Source: Betaproteobacteria bacterium (GTDB lineage Bacteria; Pseudomonadota; Gammaproteobacteria; Burkholderiales; Usitatibacteraceae). From it: a stretch of DNA of 64,000 nt. Where the stretch lies: contig JADJEZ010000007.1 of NCBI GenBank assembly GCA_016708825.1, positions 1-64,000 on the forward strand, in the 5' to 3' direction. The position numbers and the translations under genes are program-made. The stretch's first letter is position 1. Each line of letters opens with the position of its first letter. The notes below the pieces were generated by a model. That model was not told where the DNA came from. It did not search any database and was given only the letters and a program-made list of their open reading frames with translations. Below are positions 31,644-39,714 of this stretch, in pieces.

Positions 31644-32270
31644 ATGAGACTTCGACAACTCCTGCTGGGACTTGCCCTCCCGCTCACCTCGTTCGTGTTC
31701 TGCGGGGCCGCGACGGCCTCCGGCGGCTCTCCCCTCTGGTTCGGCAAGCCCGACTTCGAACTGACGGGGACCGTGTTTGACGCGACGACCAAACAGCCGA
31801 TCGAGGGCGCCTATGTCGTGGCGCTCTACTTCGAGCAGTACTCGGGCATGGCGGCGAGCGGTGAGCACTGCGTGAAGACGCGGGGAATGTACACGGGCAA
31901 GGATGGGACTTTCCATTTCCCCGTCGAGAAGCTCGACGGCAGCAACCCGGGCGAAGTCAGCGCCATCAAGCCCGGTTACCGCAGCGACTTTCCGGTTCGT
32001 CCGCCACCCGACGTATGGAAGAAGCAGGGAAAGGAGGCCTACACGGGGCGCGACCTTCCCCTCGTTCCGCAAATTCCCGGAAAACCGCAATGGTGGTTTG
32101 GATCCGTGGACGTTCATTGCGCCCACGCGAAGACTCGCGGGGACGCGGCGGCGGGAGTGGAGTTCCTCAAATTCAAGCTCGATGAATATTTGCGACTGGG
32201 AGCCACGCGTCAGGGAATTGACGCGGTACAAAGCATGATCAAGCGGCTCGAGGGCCTGCCATCGAAGTGA
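31644..32270 (+). CDS. Array gene B5: exported carboxypeptidase-regulatory-like protein
   Basis: 208 residues, intact. Start ATG 31644 (MRLRQLLLGLALPLTSFVF) has AAGGA upstream and begins a clear signal peptide ending ATASGG. The domain LTGTVFDATTKQPIEGAYVVAL, then CVKTRGMYTGKDGTFHFPVE, AIKPGY, and DVWKKQGKEAYTGRDLPL follow; the last block is shared with B6 and B7 and groups these three. The helical C-terminus is GVEFLKFKLDEYLRLG. C4 starts 40 bases downstream with its own ribosome site. An upstream in-frame ATG (31557) would add 29 residues without signal-peptide character. Confidence 0.75.
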   Translation: MRLRQLLLGLALPLTSFVFCGAATASGGSPLWFGKPDFELTGTVFDATTKQPIEGAYVVALYFEQYSGMAASGEHCVKTRGMYTGKDGTFHFPVEKLDGSNPGEVSAIKPGYRSDFPVRPPPDVWKKQGKEAYTGRDLPLVPQIPGKPQWWFGSVDVHCAHAKTRGDAAAGVEFLKFKLDEYLRLGATRQGIDAVQSMIKRLEGLPSK

Positions 32271-32310
32271 GATGTCGGTAAGTAGCGTACGTCGATAGAG
32301 AGGGAGCACG

Positions 32311-34266
32311 ATGAGAATAGGTTGCATTGTGAAGGTTGGCTCAATTGCCGTTGCGCTTTTGGCGAGTTCGAGTCCGTTCGCATTCGATGTCCACACTCAT
32401 GCGGCGATGACTTCGGAGGCTGTTGCCAGCTCAAGTCTTACCCGTGATCCCAATGTCAGTGCGTTGCTCAAGAGCCTTGGGTTGCTTGATTTCACGCCGG
32501 AGTTCGGAATTCGGTACCAGGGATTCGAGAGCTACGTAGACATGGGAAGCACGATCACACGGAGAACAGGCAAGTCAATCGAAGCCGTTGTAATGGACGC
32601 AATTCGCGATGACGTGACGACGCTGGTTGTGCCGCACAACTTCACAATTACGGGCTGGTTCATGCGTGGGGCGATACGAGAGGACGACAACACCTTAGAA
32701 ACCCCGACGAGTGACGAACCCGACGGGGTGTTCAGCCGGGTATTTGGCCACTTCTTCGACCCCCAGATCGACCGCGGCCTATCGACTGTCTATCTGCGGC
32801 AGCAACCACGGGCCGTGGATTGGGCCCTTCTGGCGGGCGCCAATGTCAAGCCTTTCCCCTTTGGTGAAAGAGAGAACCACTACAAGATCCCGGATGCGAG
32901 AGAAGCGATGTGGCGCGCTCTTACACTGAAGAACTACGTACTTGCCGACGATGTATATCCGGCCAATTGGGGCAATGGACCGACGCAGAAGGAATCACTG
33001 CGAAAAGCCTATTGGGCGACGACGTTTCGCGCCTTGGGTGACGCAGTCCATCTCCTTCAGGATATGGCTCAGCCTCAGCACACGAGAAACGATGCCCACT
33101 CTGGCCTGGGATGCGTCCTGGGTTCTTGTGCGGGTGGCCACGACAGCTATTTCGAGAAGTATCTTCGGGAGCGTACCCGCGGTGAGAAGGTTGTCAGCAT
33201 AAAGGAGGGCATAAACGGACCAGATACTGTGACGAGGATTGACATCGCCCCGACTCAGCTTGACTACCAAGGCTACGCCAAGCCTGCTTTCGCCAATTAC
33301 GGCGACTACTTCGCAACAGCAGTGGGCGGAGGGAACGTGGGCGGCAGGGGGCTCGCGAACTACAGCAACCGCGGCTTCTACAGCTTCGGGACAAACATCG
33401 GTAGTGCCAATGCTGCGCAGTATCCTTCTCCCAACCCGACGGGTAGCGGGCTGGGCTATGACATCATCTCGGAGCCCGAACTCAAGGACAGCGCCAACAG
33501 GTCGCTTTCCGGAAGTGCCGTTTTTCGCATTGGAACGGTCGTGGACACGGTCACCGGGGTCCCCGAAGCCAACGTGAAGCTGGCGGCCATAGGCGCCTGG
33601 GACCAGTTCCTGCAGCAGAAGGACTCCAGGTGGGGGAGTTACACGCTCAACTATTACAACTACGACGACCAGGCGAAATTGCTCGTGCCTCGTGCCGTCG
33701 CCTACTCCGCCGGCCTCATCGACTACTTCTTTCGGGGCTCGATCTACGTGGCGCCTCCGCCCGAGGGCGTCTATGCGCTTGTCGATCACGGCGACCCCGC
33801 CTCGAACTGCAAGGACAACTGTGGCTTCACCAAGATCAAGGTTCGCCTGGCGAACTCCACACCCGCCATCACACCGCCGGGCGGTGAGGTAACGGCGCAG
33901 GCAATGGGCAGCGGCATGCTCGTCGCGGTGGCCAAGTTCCGGCGCAACAGCTGCTACACGACCGAGCTCTCCGGGGAGTACGTCGCCGATAGCCAGGAGC
34001 TTCCGACGGAATACTACAACCGATGCGTCGCCGCCCAGCCCGAGGAGATCGTGGTCTCCGCTCCCAAGGTGAACACGACGCTTCCGGCCTGCGGTGCCGG
34101 GACGGGCAGCAGCTGCGACACCGTCGCGGTTCCGCTCACGTTCACCTTCCCGACGCAAAGCCCGATCCCAATCAATGCGGCGTCGCTTTCCCTTCAGATC
34201 GTCTTTCGCGGCCCGCTCGGCGCGGAGACGGATGCGGTGGTCGTGGAGACGGTGAACGTCTCGTAG
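32311..34266 (+). CDS. Array gene C4: exported zinc phospholipase C / S1-P1-like protein (ends at an internal amber codon)
   Basis: 651 residues as read. The signal peptide (about 1-27) ends SSPFA, followed by FDVHTHAAMTSEAVASS, FMRGAIREDDN, GHFFDP, the core HLLQDMAQPQH and GHDSYFEKY, so all putative metal ligands of the C family are present. GAGGGAG sits just before the ATG. The frame is uninterrupted through ETDAVVVETVNVS, then TAG at 34264-34266. The same frame continues for 210 codons after the stop with residues expected of a C protein, so either the stop is a point mutation (for example GAG or CAG to TAG) or the protein is genuinely shorter. The catalytic half is unaffected. Confidence 0.75.
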   Translation: MRIGCIVKVGSIAVALLASSSPFAFDVHTHAAMTSEAVASSSLTRDPNVSALLKSLGLLDFTPEFGIRYQGFESYVDMGSTITRRTGKSIEAVVMDAIRDDVTTLVVPHNFTITGWFMRGAIREDDNTLETPTSDEPDGVFSRVFGHFFDPQIDRGLSTVYLRQQPRAVDWALLAGANVKPFPFGERENHYKIPDAREAMWRALTLKNYVLADDVYPANWGNGPTQKESLRKAYWATTFRALGDAVHLLQDMAQPQHTRNDAHSGLGCVLGSCAGGHDSYFEKYLRERTRGEKVVSIKEGINGPDTVTRIDIAPTQLDYQGYAKPAFANYGDYFATAVGGGNVGGRGLANYSNRGFYSFGTNIGSANAAQYPSPNPTGSGLGYDIISEPELKDSANRSLSGSAVFRIGTVVDTVTGVPEANVKLAAIGAWDQFLQQKDSRWGSYTLNYYNYDDQAKLLVPRAVAYSAGLIDYFFRGSIYVAPPPEGVYALVDHGDPASNCKDNCGFTKIKVRLANSTPAITPPGGEVTAQAMGSGMLVAVAKFRRNSCYTTELSGEYVADSQELPTEYYNRCVAAQPEEIVVSAPKVNTTLPACGAGTGSSCDTVAVPLTFTFPTQSPIPINAASLSLQIVFRGPLGAETDAVVVETVNVS

Positions 34267-34896
34267 CCGACCTACTTCTTCTACATGAACGCTTCGGACT
34301 ACATCAAGCTGGGCACGGAGGCCTATACGCGCGAGGAAATCAATGCGCCTGGGGCAGGTCATTTGCGGGCCACGGTGCGGCCCACGACCTGCATCGTGAA
34401 CGATCAACTGAGCGAATCGTGCGCGCAGTCCATCACGTCGGTAGACTTTACGCCTTCGTGGGGGAGCACCACGCCGTCGACGGTGATCACCCCGCTGAAG
34501 CTGCCGGTACGCAGCTTCAGCCGCCTCGCGATGCTCGTGCCGCCGGGAATGACGGGCACGGTTGTCCATGCCTCGAGCCCTTGCACGCCGCGCGATCCGG
34601 TGCAGGTGCCCGAGAGAAGGCTTCAGGAAGGCATCGTCATCGATACCTCCCTGCCGCCACCTCCTCCGCCCCCGCCCCCGGCCGTTCCGCCGCCGCCCAC
34701 CTATCGCATGGACTACACCGTCGACCCTTCATCCGGAATCGCTCGCGGCATCGTGGGGGGCGCGGGGGTTGCCTGCGTTGCCATCGGTGATGGAATGCCC
34801 GTGGCGCTGCCCGAATCCGCGTTCGCGCGAATGTCCCAGTTCACGGCTCAAGAGCGCGTGGCGAAGCCGATCCAGGATTTCTCGGTCGCGAACTGA
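34267..34896 (+). pseudogene. C4 distal part after the amber codon
   Basis: An open frame in phase with C4 directly after TAG 34264-34266, reading PTYFFYMNASDYIKLG, then a long proline run (nine prolines near 34660-34684), and ending DFSVAN at 34896. The first residues align with the C3 reading EPTFLSIFNVTDS at the same position, which argues that it is the C-terminus of C4. It differs from the C1/C3 C-terminus further on and lacks their NTIAF end. An internal ATG (34285) exists but no ribosome site is evident. Confidence 0.55.
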
Positions 34897-35712
34897 CCGC
34901 GACGTTGGCTACGCTTTCCGTCACGTGATTGGCGCGAACGCCACCGCCGCGGCCGGTGCGAGCATCACGCGGGTGGAGTTCCTGCGCGGCACGACGGTGG
35001 TGGGCACCGTTACCGCGAGCCCGTACACCTTCAACTGGGCGAACGTCGCCGCGGGGAGCTACTCGCTCACCGCGCGCGCCACCGACAGCCGCACCAGCAA
35101 GACGACCTCGGCGGCAGTGGCGATCACCGTGGGGGCGGCGCCCTCGCTCTCGATTGCCGCCGCGGCGGGGCTCAACGGCTCCACGGTGAACGAGGCCACG
35201 ATGCTGGTGAACGGCACGATCATGGCGCCGCCCAACTCCGGGGTGACGGTGAACGGGGTGCTCGCCACGGTGGGCACCGACAACCAGTTCTCGGCGAACG
35301 ACGTGCCGCTCGCGGCCGGGGCCAACACCATCACCTTGGTGGTGACGACCCAGGACTGGGAGACGGCGAGTACACGGCGACGAAGCAGGTGCACATCATC
35401 GATCCGGCGGACAAGTACAACCTCGTGAAGGGGGCCTACACGGACATGGTGAATCGGTTGAAGGCGGGGACGAACACCACGGCGCTCAATCTCTTCTTCG
35501 GCCATGCGAGAGACACCTACGAAGACGTGTTCAACAAGCTGGGCACGGACCTGCCGACGATCGCCAACCAGCTGGGAACGGTCGAGAGCATTTCCTTCTC
35601 GAAGAGTTCGGCCGAGGTCGTCATGTCCCGGACGGAGAACGGCACGAAGCAGATTTTCATGATCTACCTGATGCGAGGCGAAGATGGCATTTGGCGAATC
35701 GAATCGTTGTGA
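34897..35712 (+). pseudogene. Array gene A5: short A fragment with internal deletion
   Basis: Follows the C4 region without a start codon. It contains one Ig-like module (GANATAAAGASITRVEFL, ASPYTFNWANVAAGSYSLTA), the linker NGTIMAPPNSGVTVNG, and then, after TTQD, jumps directly to the C-terminal domain (YTATKQVHIIDPADKYN to GIWRIESL). The PKD-like segment present in A1, A2 and A4 is missing (about 110 residues). A one-base shift near 35370 separates the two parts. The last 324 bases (35389-35712) read as one frame. The final 74 bases and the start of B6 recur at 36617. Confidence 0.6.
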
Positions 35713-35889
35713 GAGTGAGGGTCCGATGAGGGCGACCGGTGGAATTGGATTCGTGACTCGAGCGGCAGCGGCCCTAGCCGTTGGCGTCAGCCTCGCGATC
35801 TTTGGATCGAATGTCGATGCCGCCGGCGGTTCGCCTAAGTCCTTCGGCAAGCCCGACTTCGAGCTGACGGGGCGCGTGTACGACGAGGC
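35639..35889. repeat. Direct repeat of about 250 bases, left copy
   Basis: Covers the end of A5 (from ACGGCACGAAGCAG), the short A-B gap and the first 164 bases of B6. The right copy is at 36617-36868, about 978 bases away, with one substitution and one extra C as the only differences noticed. Downstream of the block the two B genes diverge strongly. Confidence 0.75.
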
Positions 35890-36388
35890 CACGAAGGAGC
35901 TTATCGAGGGGGCCTATGTGGTGGCGCTTTATTACGAGGGATACTCCAGCCTTGCTGCGGTGGGGAAGCGCTGCAAGCGTGCCAAGGGGAAGTACACCGG
36001 CAAGGACGGCAGGTTCCATTTCCCGGTCGAGAAGCTCGACGGGTTGAGCCCCGGAATGGTGATGGCGATCAAGCCGGGCTACTTCAGCCTATGGCCGGTC
36101 ATTCCGCCGACCGATGTGTGGAAGAAGCAGGGCAAGGAAGCGTACTCGGGGCGCGACCTGCCGCTGCAGAAGCAAGATCCCCAGAAGCCGTCGTGGCAAA
36201 TGGGCCACGGGGACGTGTACTGCACCGGGGCCGATTCGCGCGAGGACGTCGAGGCGGCGATCGAATTCCTGAAGATCAGGCTTGCCGAAGTGAAGCGACT
36301 TGGCCTCACAGGAAGCCAGGGCCTTAAGGCCATAGAAGCCAAGATTGAAGATCTGCAATCGCTTTCCACAAAGACGAGGAACAAATAG
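35726..36388 (+). CDS. Array gene B6: exported carboxypeptidase-regulatory-like protein
   Basis: 220 residues, intact. The signal peptide (about 1-35) ends NVDAAGG, followed by FELTGRVYDEATKELIEGAYVVAL, CKRAKGKYTGKDGRFHFPVE, AIKPGYFSLWP, DVWKKQGKEAYSGRDLPL and a helical C-terminus (SREDVEAAIEFLKIRLAEVK). GAGGGT lies seven bases before the ATG. The conserved TRGM block of other copies is AKGK here. C5 starts 2 bases after the stop. The 5' 164 bases are nearly identical to B7 while the rest is clearly diverged. Confidence 0.75.
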   Translation: MRATGGIGFVTRAAAALAVGVSLAIFGSNVDAAGGSPKSFGKPDFELTGRVYDEATKELIEGAYVVALYYEGYSSLAAVGKRCKRAKGKYTGKDGRFHFPVEKLDGLSPGMVMAIKPGYFSLWPVIPPTDVWKKQGKEAYSGRDLPLQKQDPQKPSWQMGHGDVYCTGADSREDVEAAIEFLKIRLAEVKRLGLTGSQGLKAIEAKIEDLQSLSTKTRNK

Positions 36389-36390
36389 AC

Positions 36391-36690
36391 ATGAGGAAGC
36401 CGATTGCTCGGAATCTCGCCTTTCGCTTGGTGAGAGTATGTATTACGGCGTGCGCGCTTCTCTTCCTTACAACTGCCAGTGCATACGATGTGACGACGCA
36501 CGCTGCCATGACGTCGGAAGCCGTTGCGGCATCGCAGATCACGCGCGACCCTAATGCGAGCGTGATACTCAAACGGCTCGGCATTGTGGATTTCTCAATT
36601 ACCTCAGATCTTTTGGACGGCACGAAGCAGATTTTCATGATCTACCTGATGCGAGGCGAAGATGGCATTTGGCGAATCGAATCGTTGTGA
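36391..36690 (+). CDS. Chimera C5/A6: C-protein head fused in frame to an A-protein tail
   Basis: A complete 99-residue open frame: signal peptide (about 1-30, ACALLFLTTASA), the C-family head YDVTTHAAMTSEAVAASQ and LKRLGIVDF, then after residue 75 the A-family end GTKQIFMIYLMRGEDGIWRIESL. The joint is at about 36617. The head is almost identical to the start of C6 and the tail is identical to the end of A5, so it looks like the novel joint of a tandem duplication of [A tail - B - C head]. No catalytic core remains. It could be translated and exported as a mini-protein; whether it does anything is unknown. Confidence 0.6.
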   Translation: MRKPIARNLAFRLVRVCITACALLFLTTASAYDVTTHAAMTSEAVAASQITRDPNASVILKRLGIVDFSITSDLLDGTKQIFMIYLMRGEDGIWRIESL

Positions 36691-36868
36691 GAGTGAGGGT
36701 CCGATGAGTGCGACCGGTGGAATTGGATTCGTGACTCGAGCGGCAGCGGCCCCTAGCCGTTGGCGTCAGCCTCGCGATCTTTGGATCGAATGTCGATGCC
36801 GCCGGCGGTTCGCCTAAGTCCTTCGGCAAGCCCGACTTCGAGCTGACGGGGCGCGTGTACGACGAGGC
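36617..36868. repeat. Direct repeat of about 250 bases, right copy
   Basis: Matches 35639-35889. Here it forms the tail of the C5/A6 chimera and the first part of B7. An extra C (GGCCCCTAG against GGCCCTAG) breaks the B7 frame. Confidence 0.75.
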
Positions 36869-37364
36869 GACCAAGGAGCCCATCGAGGGGGCGTACGTAG
36901 TCGCCCTTTACTACGAGCGCATTTCCAGCCCCGCAGCGCTGACCCAGCGATGCAAGCGAGCCAAGGGGATGTACACGGGCAAGGACGGCACGTTCCATTT
37001 TCCGGTCGAGAAGCTTGATGGTCTCAACCCAGCGATGGTCACGGCGATCAAGCCTGGTTACTTCAGCCTGTGGGAGATCTTGCCGCCCGATGACGTTTGG
37101 AAGAAGCAGGGCAAGGCGGCGTACACGGGCCGTGACCTGCCGCTGCAGAAGCAGGATCTGCAGAAGCCGTCGTGGCAAATGGGTGCTGGGGATGTGTACT
37201 GCACCGGCGCCGAGTGGCGAGAGGACGTCGAAGCGGCCGTCGAGTTCTTGAGGATTCGCCTGTCGGAAGAGAAGCGCCTGGGGGGGGGGAAGCAAGGAAT
37301 TCAAGCGACCAAAGAAATGATTGAAGATCTCCAGTCGCTCCCCGCGCGAAAGGGGGGCAAATGA
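36704..37364 (+). pseudogene. Array gene B7: carboxypeptidase-regulatory-like protein (one frameshift in signal peptide)
   Basis: Starts at ATG 36704 as B6 does, but a C run one base longer (about 36750) shifts the frame inside the signal peptide. The rest is intact in another frame: GRVYDEATKEPIEGAYVVAL, CKRAKGMYTGKDGTFHFPVE, AIKPGYFSLW, DVWKKQGKAAYTGRDLPLQK and a helical C-terminus (REDVEAAVEFLRIRLSEEK), ending PARKGGK. Removing one C gives a normal B protein of about 219 residues, so this may be a consensus error. Its stop overlaps the C6 start (ATGA). Confidence 0.65.
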
Positions 37365-38341
37365 TCCAGATCCCTTGCTGTCATCATGGTCATGCCCTTC
37401 GCATGGCGCAATGGTGGATCACTGCTTCCACGCTGCTTGCACTTGCACCTGCTCACGCGTTTGACATAACGACGCACGCTGCCATGACGTCGGAAGCCGT
37501 TGCGGCATCGCAGATCACGCGCGACCCTAATGAGAGCGTGATACTCAAACGGCTCGGCATTGTGGATTTTTCAGTTACCGCAGGTCTCTTGGATCGTAGT
37601 CTCGGAGAGAACTACGTTTACCAAGGTAGCGTGCCTTCCCCGGCGGCGGGAATGACTATCGAAGCAAGAGTGATGCGGAGCATCCGAGAACTGAAAACGG
37701 GACTTCAAGTTGCAGACGATTTCTCGGTCTCGGGGTGGTTCATGCGAGGAGCGATTCGAGAGGACGACAACATTTCCGAGACACCACGAGCAGATGACCC
37801 CAATGGCGTGTTCGATCGGGTCTTTGCCCATTTCTTCGACCCAGTTCTCAATCGCGGACTGACCGTTTTCGGGCTCGGTACCGAGCCGAGGGCCGTCGAC
37901 TGGGCACTATCGGATTCGGCCCGCGTTCAGCCCATCATTGGTGGCCAACCGCGCGCAAACCAGTTCAAAATCTCCGATGCCCGCGAAGCAATGTGGCGCG
38001 CGCTCACATTGAAGACCGGAGCCTGGACGGACGATGTCGTTCCGAGTGGCTGGAATACCCTGCCTTCGACCAAGGAAGCGATTCGGAAGGCCTATTGGGC
38101 GACGACGTTTCGAGCCCTCGGCGACGTTGTTCACCTCCTCCAGGACATGGCGCAGCCGCAACACACAAGAAACGATGCGCATGCGGGACGGATGTGCATG
38201 CCTGGCGCCGGGTGTGTTAGTGGCCATGCAAGCTTCTTCGAGAAACACCTTGCCGCGCGCACCACAACGCAGAACTGGAATTCCCCCAGTTTCCCGGACA
38301 GCTCGCTTAGGTGCATTCGGGGGAGCACCGCCGAGTTATAA
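37361..38341 (+). pseudogene. Array gene C6: zinc phospholipase C / S1-P1-like protein, 3'-truncated
   Basis: 326 residues as read. The signal peptide ends APAHA, followed by FDITTHAAMTSEAV, FMRGAIREDDN, AHFFDP, the core HLLQDMAQPQH and GHASFFEKH, so the metal-site half is complete. Homology to C3 and C4 stops soon after residue 295 (about 38250), and an unrelated tail leads to a stop at 38339-38341. The C-terminal half of about 400 residues is missing and no A fragment follows. This is the right end of the array; mazE starts 59 bases later. As the first half holds all predicted ligands, activity is not excluded. Confidence 0.65.
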
Positions 38342-38399
38342 CAATGTAATGACCGGCGCCTGGTGGCCGTCTACCATCGCCGAATCATTGGAGGCACAC

Positions 38400-38648
38400 A
38401 TGAAAGTGGCCATTCGCCGCCTGGGCAATTCCCAGGGGGTCATCATCCCGAAGCCCGTGCTGGCCCAGGTGGGGCTTGTCGCCGAGGCCGAAATGCGCGT
38501 CGAAAAGGGCGTCATCGTGCTGCAGAAGCCTGCCTCTTCACCTCGAACGGGCTGGGCCGAGGCCAGCAAGAGAATCGCAAGCAAGGACGACGACGCCCTG
38601 GTCTGGCCGGAATTCGGGAACGAAGCCGACAAGGACATCCGATGGTGA
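38400..38648 (+). CDS. mazE: MazE-type antitoxin (AbrB-like)
   Basis: 82 residues. The N-terminal swapped-hairpin AbrB/MazE domain is clear: VAIRRLGNSQGVIIPKPVLAQ, with the conserved LGNSxGV-IP pattern. The acidic C-terminus (KDDDALVWPEFGNEADKD) is typical of the toxin-binding tail. GGAGG lies five bases before the ATG. It overlaps the mazF gene by seven bases, the usual antitoxin-toxin arrangement. MazE neutralises MazF and represses the pair. It sits at the boundary between the A-B-C array and core-like genes. Confidence 0.88.
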   Translation: MKVAIRRLGNSQGVIIPKPVLAQVGLVAEAEMRVEKGVIVLQKPASSPRTGWAEASKRIASKDDDALVWPEFGNEADKDIRW

Positions 38649-38959
38649 GGCGAGGCGAGGTTTGGCTGGTGAACCTCGACCCCACGGTCGGTAGCGAAAT
38701 CCGGAAGTCTCGCCCTTGCGTCATCGTGTCGCCACCGGAAATGCATGATCACTTGCGCACCGCGATCGTGGCGACAATGACGACTGGCGCCAAGCCGGCG
38801 CCATTTCGTATCGCGATCACCTTTGGCGGCAAGAAGGGACTCATCCTGCTCGATCAGATACGGACCCTTGACCAGTTGCGGCTCGTCCGGAAGCTGGGTG
38901 CGGTGTCGACCACGACGCTTTCCGCGACGCTGCGGACACTTCAGGAAGTGTTCGCCTGA
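38642..38959 (+). CDS. mazF: MazF-type endoribonuclease toxin
   Basis: 105 residues, PemK/MazF family: RRGEVWLVNLDPTVGSEIRKSRPCVIVSP is the family N-terminus with the conserved Arg and Pro positions, and TTGAKPAPFRIAI and ILLDQIRTLDQLRL follow, including the DQIRT-D motif. MazF cleaves mRNA at short sequences; the target here cannot be predicted. The start ATG (38642) lies inside the last codons of mazE, and the frame is intact. Confidence 0.88.
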   Translation: MVRRGEVWLVNLDPTVGSEIRKSRPCVIVSPPEMHDHLRTAIVATMTTGAKPAPFRIAITFGGKKGLILLDQIRTLDQLRLVRKLGAVSTTTLSATLRTLQEVFA

Positions 38960-39246
38960 TCTTCTTCACTCGGCAGGCCATGAAACCGCCAGGGCTCGCG
39001 ATACCAGCCTCCCGCGCGCACGGCTAAAGCCCGCGGCGATTGCGCCGATAACCGGGATGTCTCCCGAGTCTCCCGAACCGAACCCGCCCTGCGAACCAAG
39101 GATCTTCGAACCGGCTGCCGACCCACGAACCCGCTGTTGTGCGCGCCCCATCCGCGGGTGTGCCTGATGCGGGAGGAAGGCGACCACCCTTCTCCGATGT
39201 TCGGGGGGGGTCCGGCCGGGGGCTCAGGAAGACAAATGCAGCGCCG
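38960..39246. other. Intergenic stretch after mazF
   Basis: 287 bases between convergent genes. No open frame with family features, no strong hairpin followed by T residues, and no A, B or C remnant was recognised. Confidence 0.4.
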
Positions 39247-39654
39247 CTACACCGCCTCCAGCGCCGCGACCACCTTGTCCCGCGCCTGGCGCGCGAGTGG
39301 CTCGATGTCCTTCCTTCCGGTGAGGGTCACCATCGTCTCCGGGTCGAGCACGCTCACCACGGTCTTGCCGTCCTTCGGATCCTCGTAGACCGTCACGTTG
39401 CACGGCAGCAGCAGGCCGATGCCGATCTCGCCGGTGAGCGCCTCGTGCGCAAGCGTGGGGTTGCACGCGCCCAGGATCACGTATTTCGTGAAGTCCTTGT
39501 CGAGCTTCTTCTTGAGTGTGGCCTTCACGTCGATCTCGGTGAGGATGCCGAAGCCCTGTTCCTTGAGCGTGGCGGTCACCTTCTCCACGGCTTGCTCGTA
39601 GGAAAGCGCGACCGTGCGCGAGTAGCCGAAACTGCCTTTCTTCACGTCAGACAT
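39247..39654 (-). CDS. DUF302 family protein
   Basis: 135 residues, essentially one DUF302 domain (about 15-120). Visible features: SYEQAVEKVTATLKEQGFGILTEIDVKATLKKKL, LGACNPTLAHEAL with the single Cys, and GLLLPCNVTVYED. DUF302 proteins bind small molecules and often sit beside metal or sulfur stress genes, but no reaction is established. AGGAG lies nine bases before the ATG. It is divergent from the ArsR/ArsM pair across a gap of about 126 bases that contains an ArsR-like operator, so shared control is plausible. Confidence 0.85.
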   Translation of the reverse strand: MSDVKKGSFGYSRTVALSYEQAVEKVTATLKEQGFGILTEIDVKATLKKKLDKDFTKYVILGACNPTLAHEALTGEIGIGLLLPCNVTVYEDPKDGKTVVSVLDPETMVTLTGRKDIEPLARQARDKVVAALEAV

Positions 39655-39714
39655 GGTGTCTTCTCCTGGAAATGCTCGATAAGCAAGGACTTATTTTACT
39701 CGCCCGTGCGGGGG

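Noticed and set aside
15402..38341. CRISPR array or insertion-sequence cluster as the explanation of the repeats
   Set aside because: The repeats are kilobase gene copies and Ig modules, not short spaced direct repeats, and no transposase, integrase or terminal inverted repeat was seen.
15402..38341. A type VI or Rhs-type toxin locus
   Set aside because: No VgrG, Hcp, PAAR, Rhs core or polymorphic-toxin trafficking domain is present. C proteins carry ordinary signal peptides, so only a looser effector/immunity analogy is kept.
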